A stretch of DNA of 64,000 nt. Origin: Ciborinia camelliae. Its lineage: Eukaryota > Ascomycota > Leotiomycetes > Helotiales > Sclerotiniaceae. The stretch's first letter is position 1. Each line of letters begins with the position of its first letter. The notes below the pieces were generated by a model, which was given only the letters and a program-made list of their open reading frames with translations, was not told the origin of the DNA and did no database searches. Shown here piece after piece: positions 1-11,979 of this stretch. Both the position numbers and the translations under genes were made by a program. The stretch spans positions 496,121 through 560,120 of the forward strand of contig JANPYM010000007.1 of the NCBI GenBank assembly GCA_025890175.1, given 5' to 3'.

Positions 1-2141
1 TCCACCACCACCTCCACCACCACCTCCACCCGCACCCCCATCCACCCTCACAGAAAAGCGATCACTAAACGGCCACGCATTCTTCCCATTCCCCACAAAC
101 CCCCAAACATCATCCACAAAAGCGCGTCTCACATCCCCCGTCGTGGTCCCCGCAATCCAGAAATTCCAATCCGATTTCGCCCACGCGTGATTCGAATCCA
201 GGGCCACGCCACCCGGCGAGCGCACCGTGTCGTAGAACGAGTTTTGCATTTTATATGCATCGATGGGGAACGTCGAGAGATTGAGGAGGCAATCCGGGAA
301 CAGGTTGAAGGGGATTTTCCAAGAGTCGTCATGGTGTGGATAATTGAGGACGAAGTGCGTTTTGGCCGCATCGGTGGCCAAGCCTTGGGCGAAGAGGAGA
401 TCGGCGTGCGCATTTCCAATGCGGGAGTAGTTTGCATAGGGATCGTCTTTGTGGGCGGCGAGGGACGCGAAGGCTTTGAGTGCGACGGCGGCTTTGATCG
501 CGAGGTTGGTTTCGTTGACCAGGGGGCCGGCGGCGTCGTTGGTGGAGAGTTGGAGCGTGATGTTGAGGGATGTAGATGGGAGGTATGAGGCGTATTTATT
601 TAGGAGAGGGTAGTATTTCTGGGCCCAGATGGTATTATTGGAGGCTTTTTGGTAGGCGAGGGCGAGGATCAGGAGGTTTCCTGTTTCTTCTATGGGCATT
701 ACTTCGGCGATGCCGTTATCATGGCCTGTGGCGTTGGGGTATGCGGAACCTATGTCGTGGATTACGTAGGGTAGAGTCCAGCGACCGGAAGCTAGGTATT
801 GTAATACGGGCTCGAGGAGAAGTCGTAGATATTCGGGGTTTGTGACGTAGAGAATGGGGAATAAAGGCATGATGACATCCACGGTGTTGACATTTCCATC
901 GCTTGATATTTCCTTGACAAATGCGAGGACATCGCTGGTGTTGAGTGTAGCGTTTGGTATTACGAGATCAATTCCTCCGAAGACTTGTCTTAAAGACAAC
1001 GTTGTGATATCCGAATAATTCGTCCCGGCGACCTGAGTAGAAGCTTCCGATAATTCCGAATCAATAGTTTGAGATTCAGATAACGCATCATCATAATCCT
1101 CGAAGAAATGCTCCAAGGCATCGATGGTTTTCGGATACGTCGCCCGATAATATCCTGTATATGGAGTTCCTAGATAATTAATCGCAGCTTCTCTTACATA
1201 TCCAACTGCATAGGTAACGGAGGACGATCCTGTTACAGAACCCAAATCGTGTGAAATTCCTGTAACACCATCCGTTGTCCATGTACCGACAACCCCTGAT
1301 AGAGCCCCGGTAGATGAGAATACTTTACGTACAGCGGTTCTATCACCTGATTCGGCGGTAAGAGTTGAGGTGCATGATGGCTGAGACGAGTAGATGGCTT
1401 CTCCCCACAATGCTTGATCCGAGGCCTCAGAGTAGGTTGCTCGATTGTTGGCTCTGATTGAAAATGCAGAGGTGGTGTTTTGTTTAGTGAATGTCCAAGA
1501 CGAGGAGTTGGTTTGGCCAGTCCAAGTCCCACCAATATCAGAGTAAATTTGAATATCAGTCGCGGCGGCAGTTTCAGCAGAGACCGTCAAGTAACCTTTT
1601 ACACATCAGTAAAGTTCCAGCACATAATTTGGAGTCTGGATAAATATTTCGTCTCATGAAGCTTACTGAAAGGAAGAGATTGTCTCAAGTAATTCCCCGT
1701 GCTTACAGGCGAGAAAAAGTCCAAGCTAAACATCACACACCCAGCCGTAACATTGAAGATTGAATGTGTCGAGGTATATTTTGCCGATGTCGTCATTCCA
1801 TATTGTGTTCCGGGTCCTGGGCTAGCCACGCCAAAAAGGTTCCATGTAACATTATCAACACGTGCAATAACACTCCAGATCAAATTTTGACCCGTCCAAA
1901 ATTGTGCATTTCCAGCACTGATATTTGCGGCGATAGAACTTGGAATCCATGCAGAAAGGTAAGGATTCCGTACTGCTAGAGGGTATGAAGGAGGTCGGAT
2001 AGGTTCGTAAATGATATTGGCTGCAGTGTCTCGATGGTGGTGATGTTGTTGCGCGTGAGTGACTGGGATGAAGATAGACAAGAAGATGAACAAGGCATCT
2101 ATCAGACCGAGAGCTCCTCGACGGGAATACATGAATAACAT
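1..2141 (-). CDS. gtaA: Secreted glutaminase A-like protein (C-terminus cut by window edge)
   Basis: Fungal GtaA glutaminases are secreted or wall-bound enzymes that hydrolyse glutamine to glutamate and ammonia. Exon 1 is 1667-2141 and exon 2 runs from 1595 past the left edge; the intron is 1596-1666 (GTAAGC..AAAAG). The first ATG in frame is at 2141. It is followed by a hydrophobic signal peptide ending near THAQ, then a His-rich stretch and the family start RPPSYPLAVRNPYLSAW (DUF5127-type N-terminal domain). Exon 2 carries the family core around PYVIHDIGSAYPNATGHDNG and MPIEETGNLLILALAY (DUF4965-type), then the DUF1793-type region with SPGGVALDSNHAWAKSDW. Many N-glycosylation sequons are present. 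The last readable residues form a glycine run encoded by CCTCCACCACCA repeats at positions 1-30; the C-terminus lies outside. The family call is from remembered motifs and is firm; the substrate is inferred. Confidence 0.88.
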
Positions 2142-2888
2142 GGCTTTCTGATTCAAATACAATAACTGCTTCTTTTAGGAGACCGACAAAGTATTGGAGG
2201 AAGTTATTGAACCATCAGATACTGAACGTCGTCCAGCTCGTTCAGCTAGCTGAGCCCCGCTCCCCGCTCCCCGTGAACGTTTTATTATAGTTTTTCCATC
2301 CCACGGTGACAGCTGGGATGATGCTGCATCCCAGGTGTATCCCGCTCGGATCGCAAAAACGATCAACTGCAGAATGTGACTTGCGCATAATGTGACTTGC
2401 CAATCTGCAGGACACTTACACTTGCCAATCTACAAGAATATATGTCCTGCCAGATATAGATACGTATAAATGAAAAAAAATGCAGAAGATCCCAACCGTA
2501 TTGATAAATATACTCTCATGCCACAGAATTGGTATGTAGTATGTAGTATACTGTATACTGTATACTGTATACTCGATAGAAGCACAGCACTGGCTCACTC
2601 CATGTGTGGGGTTCATACATACTACGGGGTAAAGCAAGGCGAGACCCTCAATGACCCTGTAGTGTAGTCGACCCACCCACTTTTGCTTAGATATTTTGAG
2701 CAAGCTCAAGCTTCGGTAGACGAACTTCAATATACAATTTTTGCACCAAGGGAAATATAATATTTTCTTCTTAACCAATTAATCCGGTATGCATTATTGA
2801 GAATCTTGGAAATCTTGATATCTCATCTGAAAACCCATCCCCCTGAACGCCAAATCATATACAAGGCATCGTCTCATCTATCTCATCT
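2142..2888. other. Intergenic region between glutaminase and APP1-like genes
   Basis: No gene is seen. It holds the 5' flank of the glutaminase gene and the 3' flank of the APP1-like gene. There is a short CCCGCTCC duplication near 2256-2272 and an ATACTGTAT-type repeat at about 2545-2575. Confidence 0.6.
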
Positions 2889-4522
2889 TTACAAAGCAAT
2901 CATAAAAGCCCCCATCAGAACTACCCAGACAAGATTCCATCCCATAGTCATTATCTTACCAGCACCGCTCTTCTTGCTCAAACCGAACGGCAGTCCTTGC
3001 TCGCTAAATGTGACATTTTGCGGAATGGTAGAATTGTAGCATTGTCCATTGATAATATCCAGATTCGTAAGATCATCTGGCACCACAAAGAACATGTATT
3101 GTGATTGATTCAAATTCTTGAAGCCCGAAGTTTGGTATGGGAATTTATCTCCACTGTCGGTGGCCGAGGTGTTGCGAAGGAAAATACATTGAACTTGACC
3201 TGGGAAATCCGTCACCATCTCAGGGTAATCTTTCATCACGTCGGAATTGGAAGTATCGGCTATCAAGATGAATTTCCGGTGAGGGTAGGTCTCAAAGATC
3301 TTTGTGAGGAGAAATTTTCGAATCGAGAGCGTTGCGGATATGTCGGAGAAGTTGAGGGGTCGAGTATCAAACGATCCTCCGGGGTACGTGTCATAGATGA
3401 ATTGCATGTAGTTCCTTGTCACTTGCTCAGGGGTGGTGGTCAGGTAATGGAAGTGAAAGTTCGGGATGGTGCGAGACCAGTTGGCATAAATATCGGGCAT
3501 ATTCATCCATTGCGTGAATGGTCTGGCGAAAGAGTTTAGAAGACCTTCTTTTGGTTCATAAATCTTAGTAACGCGGAGAATATCGTCAATGTCTGAAATG
3601 ATCGTAAAACCTGACTCGGGGACGAGGTATGAGGTTGCATTTCCGGTGAGTGTTCCATCGGTATAAATATTCAATCGTTGGATATCCGTTGTATCATTAC
3701 CAGGGGCAAGATATCCACCAGATCCAGAAACATTGGCAATTTGGATAAACTGATCGTAATCACCCTCTACAGTTGTCTGTCCCACAAGTGTAATATTTTG
3801 GGCTCCTCCAGCTGGTGTTACCGCACCACCACCACCACTTTCTCCATCTCCGCCTTGAGATGCAGCAGGTTCAAGGCTGAATGAAACGTTCACATTTCCT
3901 TGTTGTACGACGAAAATCTCGGCAGTGAGATTTCGGGCTTGGGTTTGTTGAGATGCGGGAAGATCTTCGATTGAGGTACCGATGAGGAAGACGTTTGCCA
4001 ATTCGTCAAGTTTGGATTCTGAAATATTTGGTTGTTTGAAGACATTTCCATGGACACGAAGGTTCCAGCCTTGATCGGTCCAATTCGCATACCCTCTATT
4101 GGACTATTAATCAAAAGGTTCCTTTACATTGTAGTAAGAAAAGAGTAGAAGAGAGGAAGAAAAACTTACGGAATATTCAAAACCTGTGTAGGAGTAGCTG
4201 CCAAATCATTATCACTGATTCCCAAACTACTTTGCACTGCATTTCCGGTTGGGAAACCTTGAAAGAAATTTGGCACCCCGCTGGCAATATATGCAGGATA
4301 AGTTCCGAGAACACTGGTAAGATAGCCTTCTAGACCTTTGATGGATGATTCAACTGAACTGATTATTCCCCTCTCTTCTACTCGAGATGGTGTTCTGTCG
4401 GTCAGAGAGGCTCGTGGAGTTACCATAGGATGAGGAACCGGTTGAGCTACTGGATGTGGTGCTGGAACTGCCAAAGCTATTGGGATAAGTGCAAGAAGCA
4501 CTCGAGGGATAGTTTTAATCAT
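2889..4522 (-). CDS. Secreted, GPI-anchored APP1-like protein (DUF2183 HAD phosphatase family)
   Basis: Two exons, 4170-4522 and 2889-4095, give 519 residues; the intron is 4096-4169 (GTAAGT..AATAG). I chose the second of two nearby AG acceptors because it restores GYANWTDQGWNLRVHGN, typical of this family. The start ATG at 4522 opens a signal peptide (MIKTIPRVLLALIPIALA). An N-terminal linker is followed by the APP1 catalytic-type domain, with ISDIDDILRVT at about residues 284-294. The C-terminus has a small-residue site (KKSGAG) followed by a hydrophobic tail, as expected for a GPI anchor, so the protein probably sits on the cell surface. Yeast App1 is a Mg-dependent phosphatidate phosphatase with a DxDxT motif; here the Thr position is Ile (D286, D288, I290). 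Phosphatase activity is therefore uncertain. Many sequons and an internal Gly-rich stretch are present. Confidence 0.85.
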
Positions 4523-5159
4523 GGTTATGGGGTTGCACGTCCTCCTAGTGTTGGTAAATGACGAGGAGGTATAAAAGTTCGAGACAAATACAAATTCCAG
4601 GTATCGATGATTCGGATTTAATTGATAATTCACTTGTTCCACCGCTTCAGTCGAAGGGGAATTGAAAGAGTAAAAGGATATTTACACAGTACGAAATACG
4701 AAGAAGAAGAATAAGACAACGATATGAAGAAGATGAAGAAGAAGTGGAAAGATACAAGTACCTAGTATTCAAAGCGACATCATCGAAAAAAAGAGATAGC
4801 AATTCGCACCTGCAGGATTTAAAGCGGAAGGATCCAAGCCACATCATCTTCCAACCAGCATTACATACTACCTGGGCGTCGAGGAAGGTACATACATACG
4901 TTGACATTGGCCATAAATTCCCCCATTCCAAGGTATATGAGAAAGTGCCATGAATTCTTTGGAGAATATCTGGGTTTGGGTAGATAGAAATAGATATTAC
5001 CCTATTTTCCGATATCGACGTCATCATACATAAAACCAACCTGGATGTGGAACATTTGAAGCTATTCCGAATTTAATTGGTTATGGTTATGAATGAGATA
5101 AAAATATTCCCCGCAAAAGCATCAACCAACCATCTTGATGCAACCTTACCTAGGTAGAA
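4523..5159. other. 5' flank of the APP1-like gene
   Basis: No supported gene is seen. Short open frames here lack ATG starts or coding character. The stretch near 4680-4760 is rich in GAA/GAAGA repeats. Confidence 0.5.
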
Positions 5160-5890
5160 GTAGAAAATACTTTAGTTTTGACGAAAGGGGATATCGATTA
5201 AAGATCTAAATTGGGATTACTTATACCTAAAACGAAATAAAAGAATTCCAAGGCGGAAACAAAAACGATCCCTCCACTTTACTGCGTTCGAATTACATAA
5301 TTGTATATCTTAATATTATATTTTAAAAATATAATATATATAAAACTTTAAAAAAATATTATTATAAAAATTTTATATAATAAATTTAATATAATTATAT
5401 ATTATATATTATTATAATAAGCAAACCTATAAAGTTTGAAACATATTTTTTTATTTTTAAAATATTTATAATAATTATATATTAATATTAAAAAACAAAA
5501 TATAAATAAAAAATAAAATAAAAAATAAAATTAATATATATTAATATATAATTATTATAAATATTTTAAAAATAAAAAAATACGTTTCAGGCTCTATAGG
5601 TTTGCCCATTATAATATAAGCAAGATCCTGAACTAATACTACGCTAGTCTAATCTCCACATGATCTGTTAAATCCACCCCTGTTATTGAGGTAGACCGTC
5701 TCTAACATTATAAAGTAAAGCAACTTTAAAGTACGCTTCGCTATATCTATATTATATTTATATTATATTAATAGATAGAAATAATAACCTAATAATAATT
5801 CCTTATACTTATAATCAAATCCATTATCTATAATACCATTTTTTATATATAATTTGATAGTTTTAATACCAAGATCAATTAGAACCTAAG
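5160..5890. mobile_element. AT-rich relic repeat carrying a nested hairpin element
   Basis: The flanks 5160-5224 and 5616-5710 match, in reverse complement, one continuous segment at about 42453-42600. In that copy the two halves join directly at TTATAAGCAAGG (read on the strand matching this one). Here they are split by about 390 bp of AT-rich DNA with TATA on both sides, as a target-site duplication would leave. Within the insert, 5412-5615 is a long inverted repeat whose arms begin near GCAAACCTATA and differ mainly by transitions. No coding capacity is visible. The pattern suggests a non-autonomous MITE-like element in an old repeat, with decay of the kind expected from RIP. The AT-rich island continues to about 5890. 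Confidence 0.6.
5412..5615. repeat. Long AT-rich inverted repeat (hairpin, possible MITE)
   Basis: The left arm starts TTATAATAAGCAAACCTATA and the reverse complement of the right arm starts TTATAATGGGCAAACCTATA. The arms continue to pair through GAAAC and the A/T-rich interior to a centre near 5513. The visible arm differences (AAG/GGG, AAAGTTT/GAGCCTG) are mostly transitions. Confidence 0.7.
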
Positions 5891-6374
5891 TGATTGATAT
5901 CGTAGCTACTAATCCATAATCGCGCCCCCAAAAATCCACAGCTTGCTTAGCTAATACCGATACTGATACCGATATTGATAATAATATTGATAATGATAAT
6001 AATATCCATATTCAACATTTCCCACATACGTCCAAAAATCCAATAGTGTACCTAGGTACCTAGTATCATGTCATCTGAAATATCCGAAATACCGTACCGG
6101 CCGGTAGTCCCATTCCATGCCATGCCATCCCATTCCATTTCCCCCCAGAAAAGAAACCTTTCTTTCTTTCTTTCGCATCCATCCAACCAACCATCCAACC
6201 AACCAACCATCTCGCAAATCCCAGTACAATAACCCATTACGTTACCATACATGCGGTGGGGTATCTTAACAATAACAATAACAATAACAATAACCATCCT
6301 CCTCCTCATCCTTCTGCTCCTCCTCCTCCTCATCAAAACAACACACCAGTCCCAAACATAACACCCACCCACAA
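5891..6374. other. 3' flank of the cutinase gene with simple repeats
   Basis: No gene is seen. It holds CCTAGGTACCTAG near 6050-6064, CTTT and CCAAC runs at 6158-6210, a short AACAAT array at about 6268-6294 and CCT/CAT triplet runs after it. Confidence 0.5.
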
Positions 6375-7408
6375 TCAAGCCTTCGCCCTCGCAACGACAA
6401 AAGAAGCCGCCGCATTAGCATCCGCCGCATACGTCAAATGAGCCGGGAAGATGAGATCGCCATGCGCGCAGATATTATCGCTGCCGTGACAGATGGTATC
6501 GATTTTCGCAGGGTCGACGTTGGGGATTGCTTGGCCGTTATCTGTGTGTTGATATATTGCATTAGTGTATTTTCCGCGTTTCATGGAATGAACGTCGTAA
6601 GGTGAGGTGAGGTAGGAAGGATATGATATGATATGAGATGATATGATATGATATGAATTTCAAAAAAGCACGTACCTGGGTCTCCAAAAATCACGACCGA
6701 GCTGATCCATTGCGCAGTGGCGGCCGGAAGTGTCGCCAGTGCGTTATGGACGACTTGTCCTCCTTGAGAGTATCCAGATACGACGAGATGTGTATTGGGA
6801 CAAGCTGCGCGGGCGGCATTGATTTCGGATACCCTGTTGTGCCCAAGTTAGTGGTCAGGTGACGAGATATGCTTTGAATATTACCAGGGTTCGATATTGA
6901 TATTGAAACCTTGGGTATCATGACATGGGTTTGAGAGAGGCACAAAAAAAGGAGACACATACATTGAAACCGCTCCAGCGGGATCACCACCCGCGAGGAA
7001 TGTTGCTACGCTCGCCGCATAATTGTTCACTCCTTGAACCCTGACGTTGGAAGATCCGACCAGGTTTTTCAACGCCATGAAGAATGGTGGGCCGACGAGA
7101 ACTCCCGTGTTTCCGTTGTCATCTGTTCCGCGGGCAAAGATGACGGTATAATCGGTGCAAGCATTGCCCAATTCATTGTAGGTGTCGCTGAGACCAGTGA
7201 GTACCTTGACGAGAATGTTGAAATCATGGATTACGCCTTCGACGGCGGAGATGGCGCCATTGATTTGGGGAACATGGTTCAAGATTAGGGTGAGTATGGT
7301 GTTGAGGGGAGTATTTCTTTTTTCATTGTCGTCGACGGCTTGGGAGGAGACGGGTGCACATGCCACGAGGCTCGCAGTGAGCATGGTGAGGAGGAAGGTG
7401 AGCTTCAT
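6375..7408 (-). CDS. Secreted cutinase (carbohydrate esterase family 5)
   Basis: Cutinases are secreted serine esterases that cut the cutin polyester of plant cuticle. Exons are 6963-7408, 6676-6833 and 6375-6541, giving 256 residues; introns are 6834-6962 and 6542-6675. The ATG at 7408 opens a signal peptide (LTFLLTMLTASLVACA). The catalytic domain starts at about residue 84 with CTDYTVIFARGT and GVLVGPPFF. The nucleophile is Ser171 in SGYSQGG, the Asp is Asp223 (between Cys219 and Cys226) and the His is His236 in PAHLTYA. Cys84 and Cys160 fit the other conserved disulfide. About 60 residues lie between the signal peptide and the domain, more than in short classical cutinases; they are mildly amphipathic and of unknown use. 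Intron 2 contains a GATAT repeat. Confidence 0.95.
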
Positions 7409-9135
7409 TTTGAACAGAGAATGCGTCTAAGGATATGAGAGAGAGAGTATCAACAGTCTGGCAACAAAAGGCTGTGATCCCAAGGGAAGAGAACAATGAA
7501 ATACGAGCTGAAATAAAGATGGACATGGTGAAGGGACCATTCACTATTTATACTCGTCTAATTGAGGATCACCCGGACCCGTGGCGAGGAATTCTTATTT
7601 CCTTCTTTCTACTATGGGTGGACCTGTAATCGCGGGGAAAAAGGCGAGGGTACGAGGGTGAAGATTCCACACCTCATTATTGCTTTCTGTGGGCACATAT
7701 TGCTTGGTTTGGCTCGGCACAAGCCAGAAAGTATAAATCAGGAACCATCCCCGAAAACGACCCGAAAACGATAGGCAGTGGACAAGGTGCTGCCAAGGGA
7801 AGTTCATGTGAAAAGCACTCGGGGCCGGGGGTTCACAAGCTAAAGAATTTGAGAGCACACATCATGTAGCCATGAAGGTACTTGAGGGTCAGGTCACCAA
7901 GGTGTTCTCTTTTTGAATTCGATGAGGAGAAATGTTCTCATGACCATGGTTAACGCCAGTAGATCTTGTGAAGGATGGGGTTAATGTTGATTCGGTGTAA
8001 CCTTGTGGGCACATTATGGGGCCAATCAATTAAAGGGTTAAAATGCGGCGTTGGGTACCCGGTAGTGCCAGCTGTGACCAATTGAAATTACACAAGCCAT
8101 CACACACGTTTCTGGTGTCCTTATATTTAGCTCAGGTACCGGATCGTGCCGCTGACACCTGATAGAAATTAATAAAAGTCGATTAATTTGTGCTAGATGA
8201 TTGGCAATTAAATACAGTACGCCTTCCATCTTTTTCTGGTTTCTCAAATACCAAGGTCCTTGGTACCTATGTTGATACAGTACCAACAAAACCACTGCCG
8301 TATGTCTTGCAGCAACAGTACCGGTATATGAAGAAATCCGGGGAAGAATTCGGAGGTACCATCCAGAAGTAGGACGAATGCAAGGGAAAAAACCAACAAC
8401 ACCATGCTATCTATCCGGGTGTATGACTACCGAACCTTCCAAAAGGAAATGCAGATCTCGATGTCGGAGACCGAGGAGAGCATGTGAATCCACTTCTTTT
8501 TGTTCTCGGTCGTATCATTGATGGCAGCTTGGGCCCATATGGGGTCGCTTCTCAGCCACCATTTCATATTCGGATATGTCTCCGTGAATATGGGCCAATC
8601 AACCACGTGGTGAATTTCTTGGCATGGCAGGGCTGGGCTGAGAATGAGAACATGACTTTTTGACAAAAATAATATCTGCGAATAGATGCAAGAACATCCA
8701 TCCGTACCGAGACTTATTTGGAAGGAAGTATCTTTAGCAGAGAAAACCCGAGCGTTGGATTTTCTCGAGAAAGTCGGATATATTCTGAAAGCGTTATGTA
8801 GTAACGAAAGTGCCGAGAAGCGACATTCACATGTTGTATAGATTGCTAGGAAATCGAAGGCCGGTTGAGAATCCTTCTCGTATGCATGCTTATGGCGAGG
8901 GATTTTTTTGAATTTCTTTGTGATGTGACAATGCCAATATTATTGTTAGAGTCCATTTTTAGGCTTGTGGGGCGTGGAAAATTCTGGTGAGTGTGAGGGC
9001 TCAAGAATGGCCCTTCCAATATCTGCACAATGGACGTTTGGGAAATTGAACATGTCCCCATGGCGCCCCAACAATTGACTTTCAATATTGGGTATTCCTA
9101 ATGACGCGCCGTGAGAGGCCACAGTCCATCCCACC
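7409..9135. other. Intergenic region upstream of the cutinase gene
   Basis: No supported gene is seen. It contains the cutinase promoter and, near 8050-8180, two degenerate direct copies of about 40 bp starting GGTACC. The rest shows no coding signal. Confidence 0.5.
7544..7552 (-). promoter_or_regulatory. Probable TATA box of the cutinase gene
   Basis: On the minus strand this reads TATAAATAG, about 136 bp before the cutinase ATG. The position and sequence suit a regulated fungal promoter. The transcription start is not known. Confidence 0.5.
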
Positions 9136-11979
9136 TTACTCAACCTCTTCAATCCTCGGTCTCGCTGCATTTGTATTTCCCCTGATCGGTATGACATTCA
9201 AACCGGCTAAGTTCTCAATCCCACTGACACTCAAATCCTCGATCCCACCATGACCTCCCGGATTTCCAACCGGCATCAAAGAATTAATTTGCCACGCCTC
9301 CATTCCTTCAACAACGTCCTTTGCATGCTGTCTGACCAAACCATCATTATCCGTACTTTGGACATATTTTAATATTCGCGTCATATCATCCAGGCTTTGC
9401 CCCACGAATCCAAATCCTAATTTTCTACCTTCGGATCTTGCCTTGTCTAATGAACGTACAAAGCTCATGACGAGGATAATTGCAGATCGACGAAGGATAC
9501 CCTTCTCAACCTCCGGTTCCAATGTGAGGATGTGAATGCTGAGATCTATAGACATGGATATTGGCTTAGATCCAATGCCTGTTACGTTGCATTCTATAGC
9601 TTCACCGAGAATAGCCAAGGCAGATGAGCGTATACGTATATCTTCCGCTCCACGTTTACTTTCCCAGCCTGAAGTGATTTGGGAGAGTAATTCATACTCG
9701 GGATGAGAGGCATCCGGTTCAAAAACTTCATCCAATTGTGGAACTGGGCCATCCCATGCCTCTTCAGCTTCGGCTGCTTTCTTTTTCTGCAGCTTTTCAC
9801 GTTTCATTTGTTCGGCCTCGGTTTTCGGTCGATATCCTCTGCGGCCAGCAACTGAAATCAATCCTTCACAGACGGTTCGCGCAATATCACCCGTGAAGTT
9901 CATTGGTGAGGATTGGATTACTTGAAGTAAAGCTTCACCGAGCCTTAAACGCGCATCTAGATCATAATCTTCATTGCCATCCGTATAACGCTCAATGAGA
10001 TCTTTGAGTACCGCTCTAGGATGAATCTTCGAAAGATCGATAAAACACCTAATAGCGCGAAGGTAAACATATTCTTCTGAATCCTGAAGAAGTGAGGAGA
10101 ATAAAATGAGAAGCGCTGGGATGTCCAGTATTGAACTACGAGCGTTAATTAGGCTTTGAATAAGGTCAATTCCTTGGACTCTGACGGGAGGGGGGGATTC
10201 AGCAGAGGTTAGATATGACATGGCAAGGTTGTAAGTCTTTCTATCCTCTACTGCCCGACTAGGAATATTTTCAGACTGTGGCCCGCTTGACTCATGGAGT
10301 GCATGGCGAAACTGTAGAACGATGAGAAGGTTTTGTGCGGTTTGTGAGATTTCCGTCTGTGTTTTGCGAGTATAAGTTCGAAGGGAAGACTCAATTCTTT
10401 CTAGGAAGGGTTCTAGAACAGGGGTTGGCTTAAAATTCGGCGATGTGAGAATAATATTCAAAAGACTTAAAGCAATGGCGACAATGTCCTCTTGATCTTC
10501 GGAATCTACGTTTTCTGCCACCGAGTCGCTCAATACCCCGTCAACCAGTTCCACTACCTGCTTTGAATCTTGGACGAGTTTCTCTGGCATGGTATTGATC
10601 ATTTCCTGCAGAACCTTTGCTTCAATGAGATTTGTCTTAGCATCCCCCTCGTCGCTTGTTAATGAAGAATGAATCACAATAGATGGGGTCGTCCGAGTTC
10701 TTGTTTGCGAGAGCCATTTTTGACACAACGTCAAAAATATTTGAGATATTTGAGAATCGGAATCGGGAATACTATTCAAAAGCGCAATAAATCTCTCCAC
10801 GGCTGTATTGATTTGTACAATATCAAAGGATTGATCCGAGTTGGTGTGATCCGATGGTTTCTCAATTTGAATACCTTTGCCATCCCTCGATGAATTATAA
10901 ATCCAGCTGGTTTTATTAGGCTCGCATCTTCCTTGGAACAAGATGTTATGTAAAATACTAGAAAGCGACCCATCCTTATTATTGGGTATTGTTGATGAGG
11001 AGAGTTGCAATAAAATCTTCAACAGCTTTTCTGCATAAGCACGAGATCCTGTGGTACTAGCTTCATTTCCGACGCAAAATAGTGCCCACAGTGGAAAGAG
11101 AATTGGGTTTAGTAGACGTTTCGTCAATGATGGATGCGGATGTGATGTTACCAGAGTAAGTAATCTTCGTAAAGCTGTCGCAAGATCTTCCGCTGTAACA
11201 AGAACTTCAGGCATTCCAAGAACCATGACCTCTTCCACTCGTGCCTTTCGTTTTGTGGACGGAGAAATGAGGGTTGGATCTATCGTTCCAATAATTGGCT
11301 CAACCAAAGCTTTCCATCCGGGTGCACCTAAATCAATAAGCATATGTCAAGATAAATAACGAACAATGACCTTCCTACCTGGGGCTCCATAAATCTTGCG
11401 ACCCAGTATTCCAAATCCAATGATGTAAGAAGCTACTTTATCCATTTCCTTCTCACCCTTACCATCCAGGAGGTCAAACAATTGAGGGGCAATACCACCG
11501 AACCATTCCTCTGCGGACATGCCCTGTGGAGGCGAAGACAAAAGTCTTGATGCGGAGCTCATGGCTTCGTGAGAAATGTTTACTGCACGACTTCCCACGG
11601 AATCCGATGCTTTCATATTTGCATTGCTCGGGTGTATTGAGAAGACGAATTCAATCGTATCTTGAACACCACGTCGTCTGAGAGGAAGACGGGCCAAGGC
11701 TTGGATCAAAGGCCCACGTAACCAAGGCTGTACTCGATCTGGTTGAACGAGGAGGTTCAAAACCGGCATAAGTTTTAAGGTAGAATTACTACAGAACAAT
11801 CAGAACTGGACACGTGAAATACTAGAGAAATTGTACCTTTCAATCAAATGATCAAATTCATGCCGAGATTGAGATCTTGTAGTCTCCGGAAGTTCTGGAT
11901 CAAAAGCTGCCTTTCCGGTCTGCAGAAATTTATCAACCAAAGGCGGTTGAGCAGCCCTATTGTTCTGTTTTTCTGACAT
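9136..11979 (-). CDS. Rtp1/TANGO6-like protein (RNA polymerase II assembly or nuclear import factor)
   Basis: Yeast Rtp1 helps assemble and import RNA polymerase II; animal TANGO6 is its relative. Exons are 11837-11979, 11379-11788 and 9136-11327, giving 914 residues; introns are 11789-11836 and 11328-11378, both about 50 bp. The ATG at 11979 opens MSEKQNNRAAQPPLVDKF. The protein looks like a long helical, ARM/HEAT-like repeat with no signal peptide or membrane helix. The C-terminal third carries the conserved block: LQDSEEYVYLRAIRCFIDLS, then a Lys/Glu-rich linker, RIRSSALAILGEAIE and RRSAIILVMSFVRSL. This matches my memory of the Rtp1 C-terminal domains, and the gene is certainly real. It is divergent from the SLM1-like gene, with 1.4 kb between them. 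Confidence 0.75.

Noticed and set aside
4647..5039. 130-codon minus-strand open frame upstream of the APP1-like gene
   Set aside because: Composition is Ser/Leu/Cys-rich with no domain, and it lies in the promoter region with no splice link to the gene.
11051..11359. Plus-strand open frame opposite the Rtp1-like gene
   Set aside because: It is a shadow of the real minus-strand exon.
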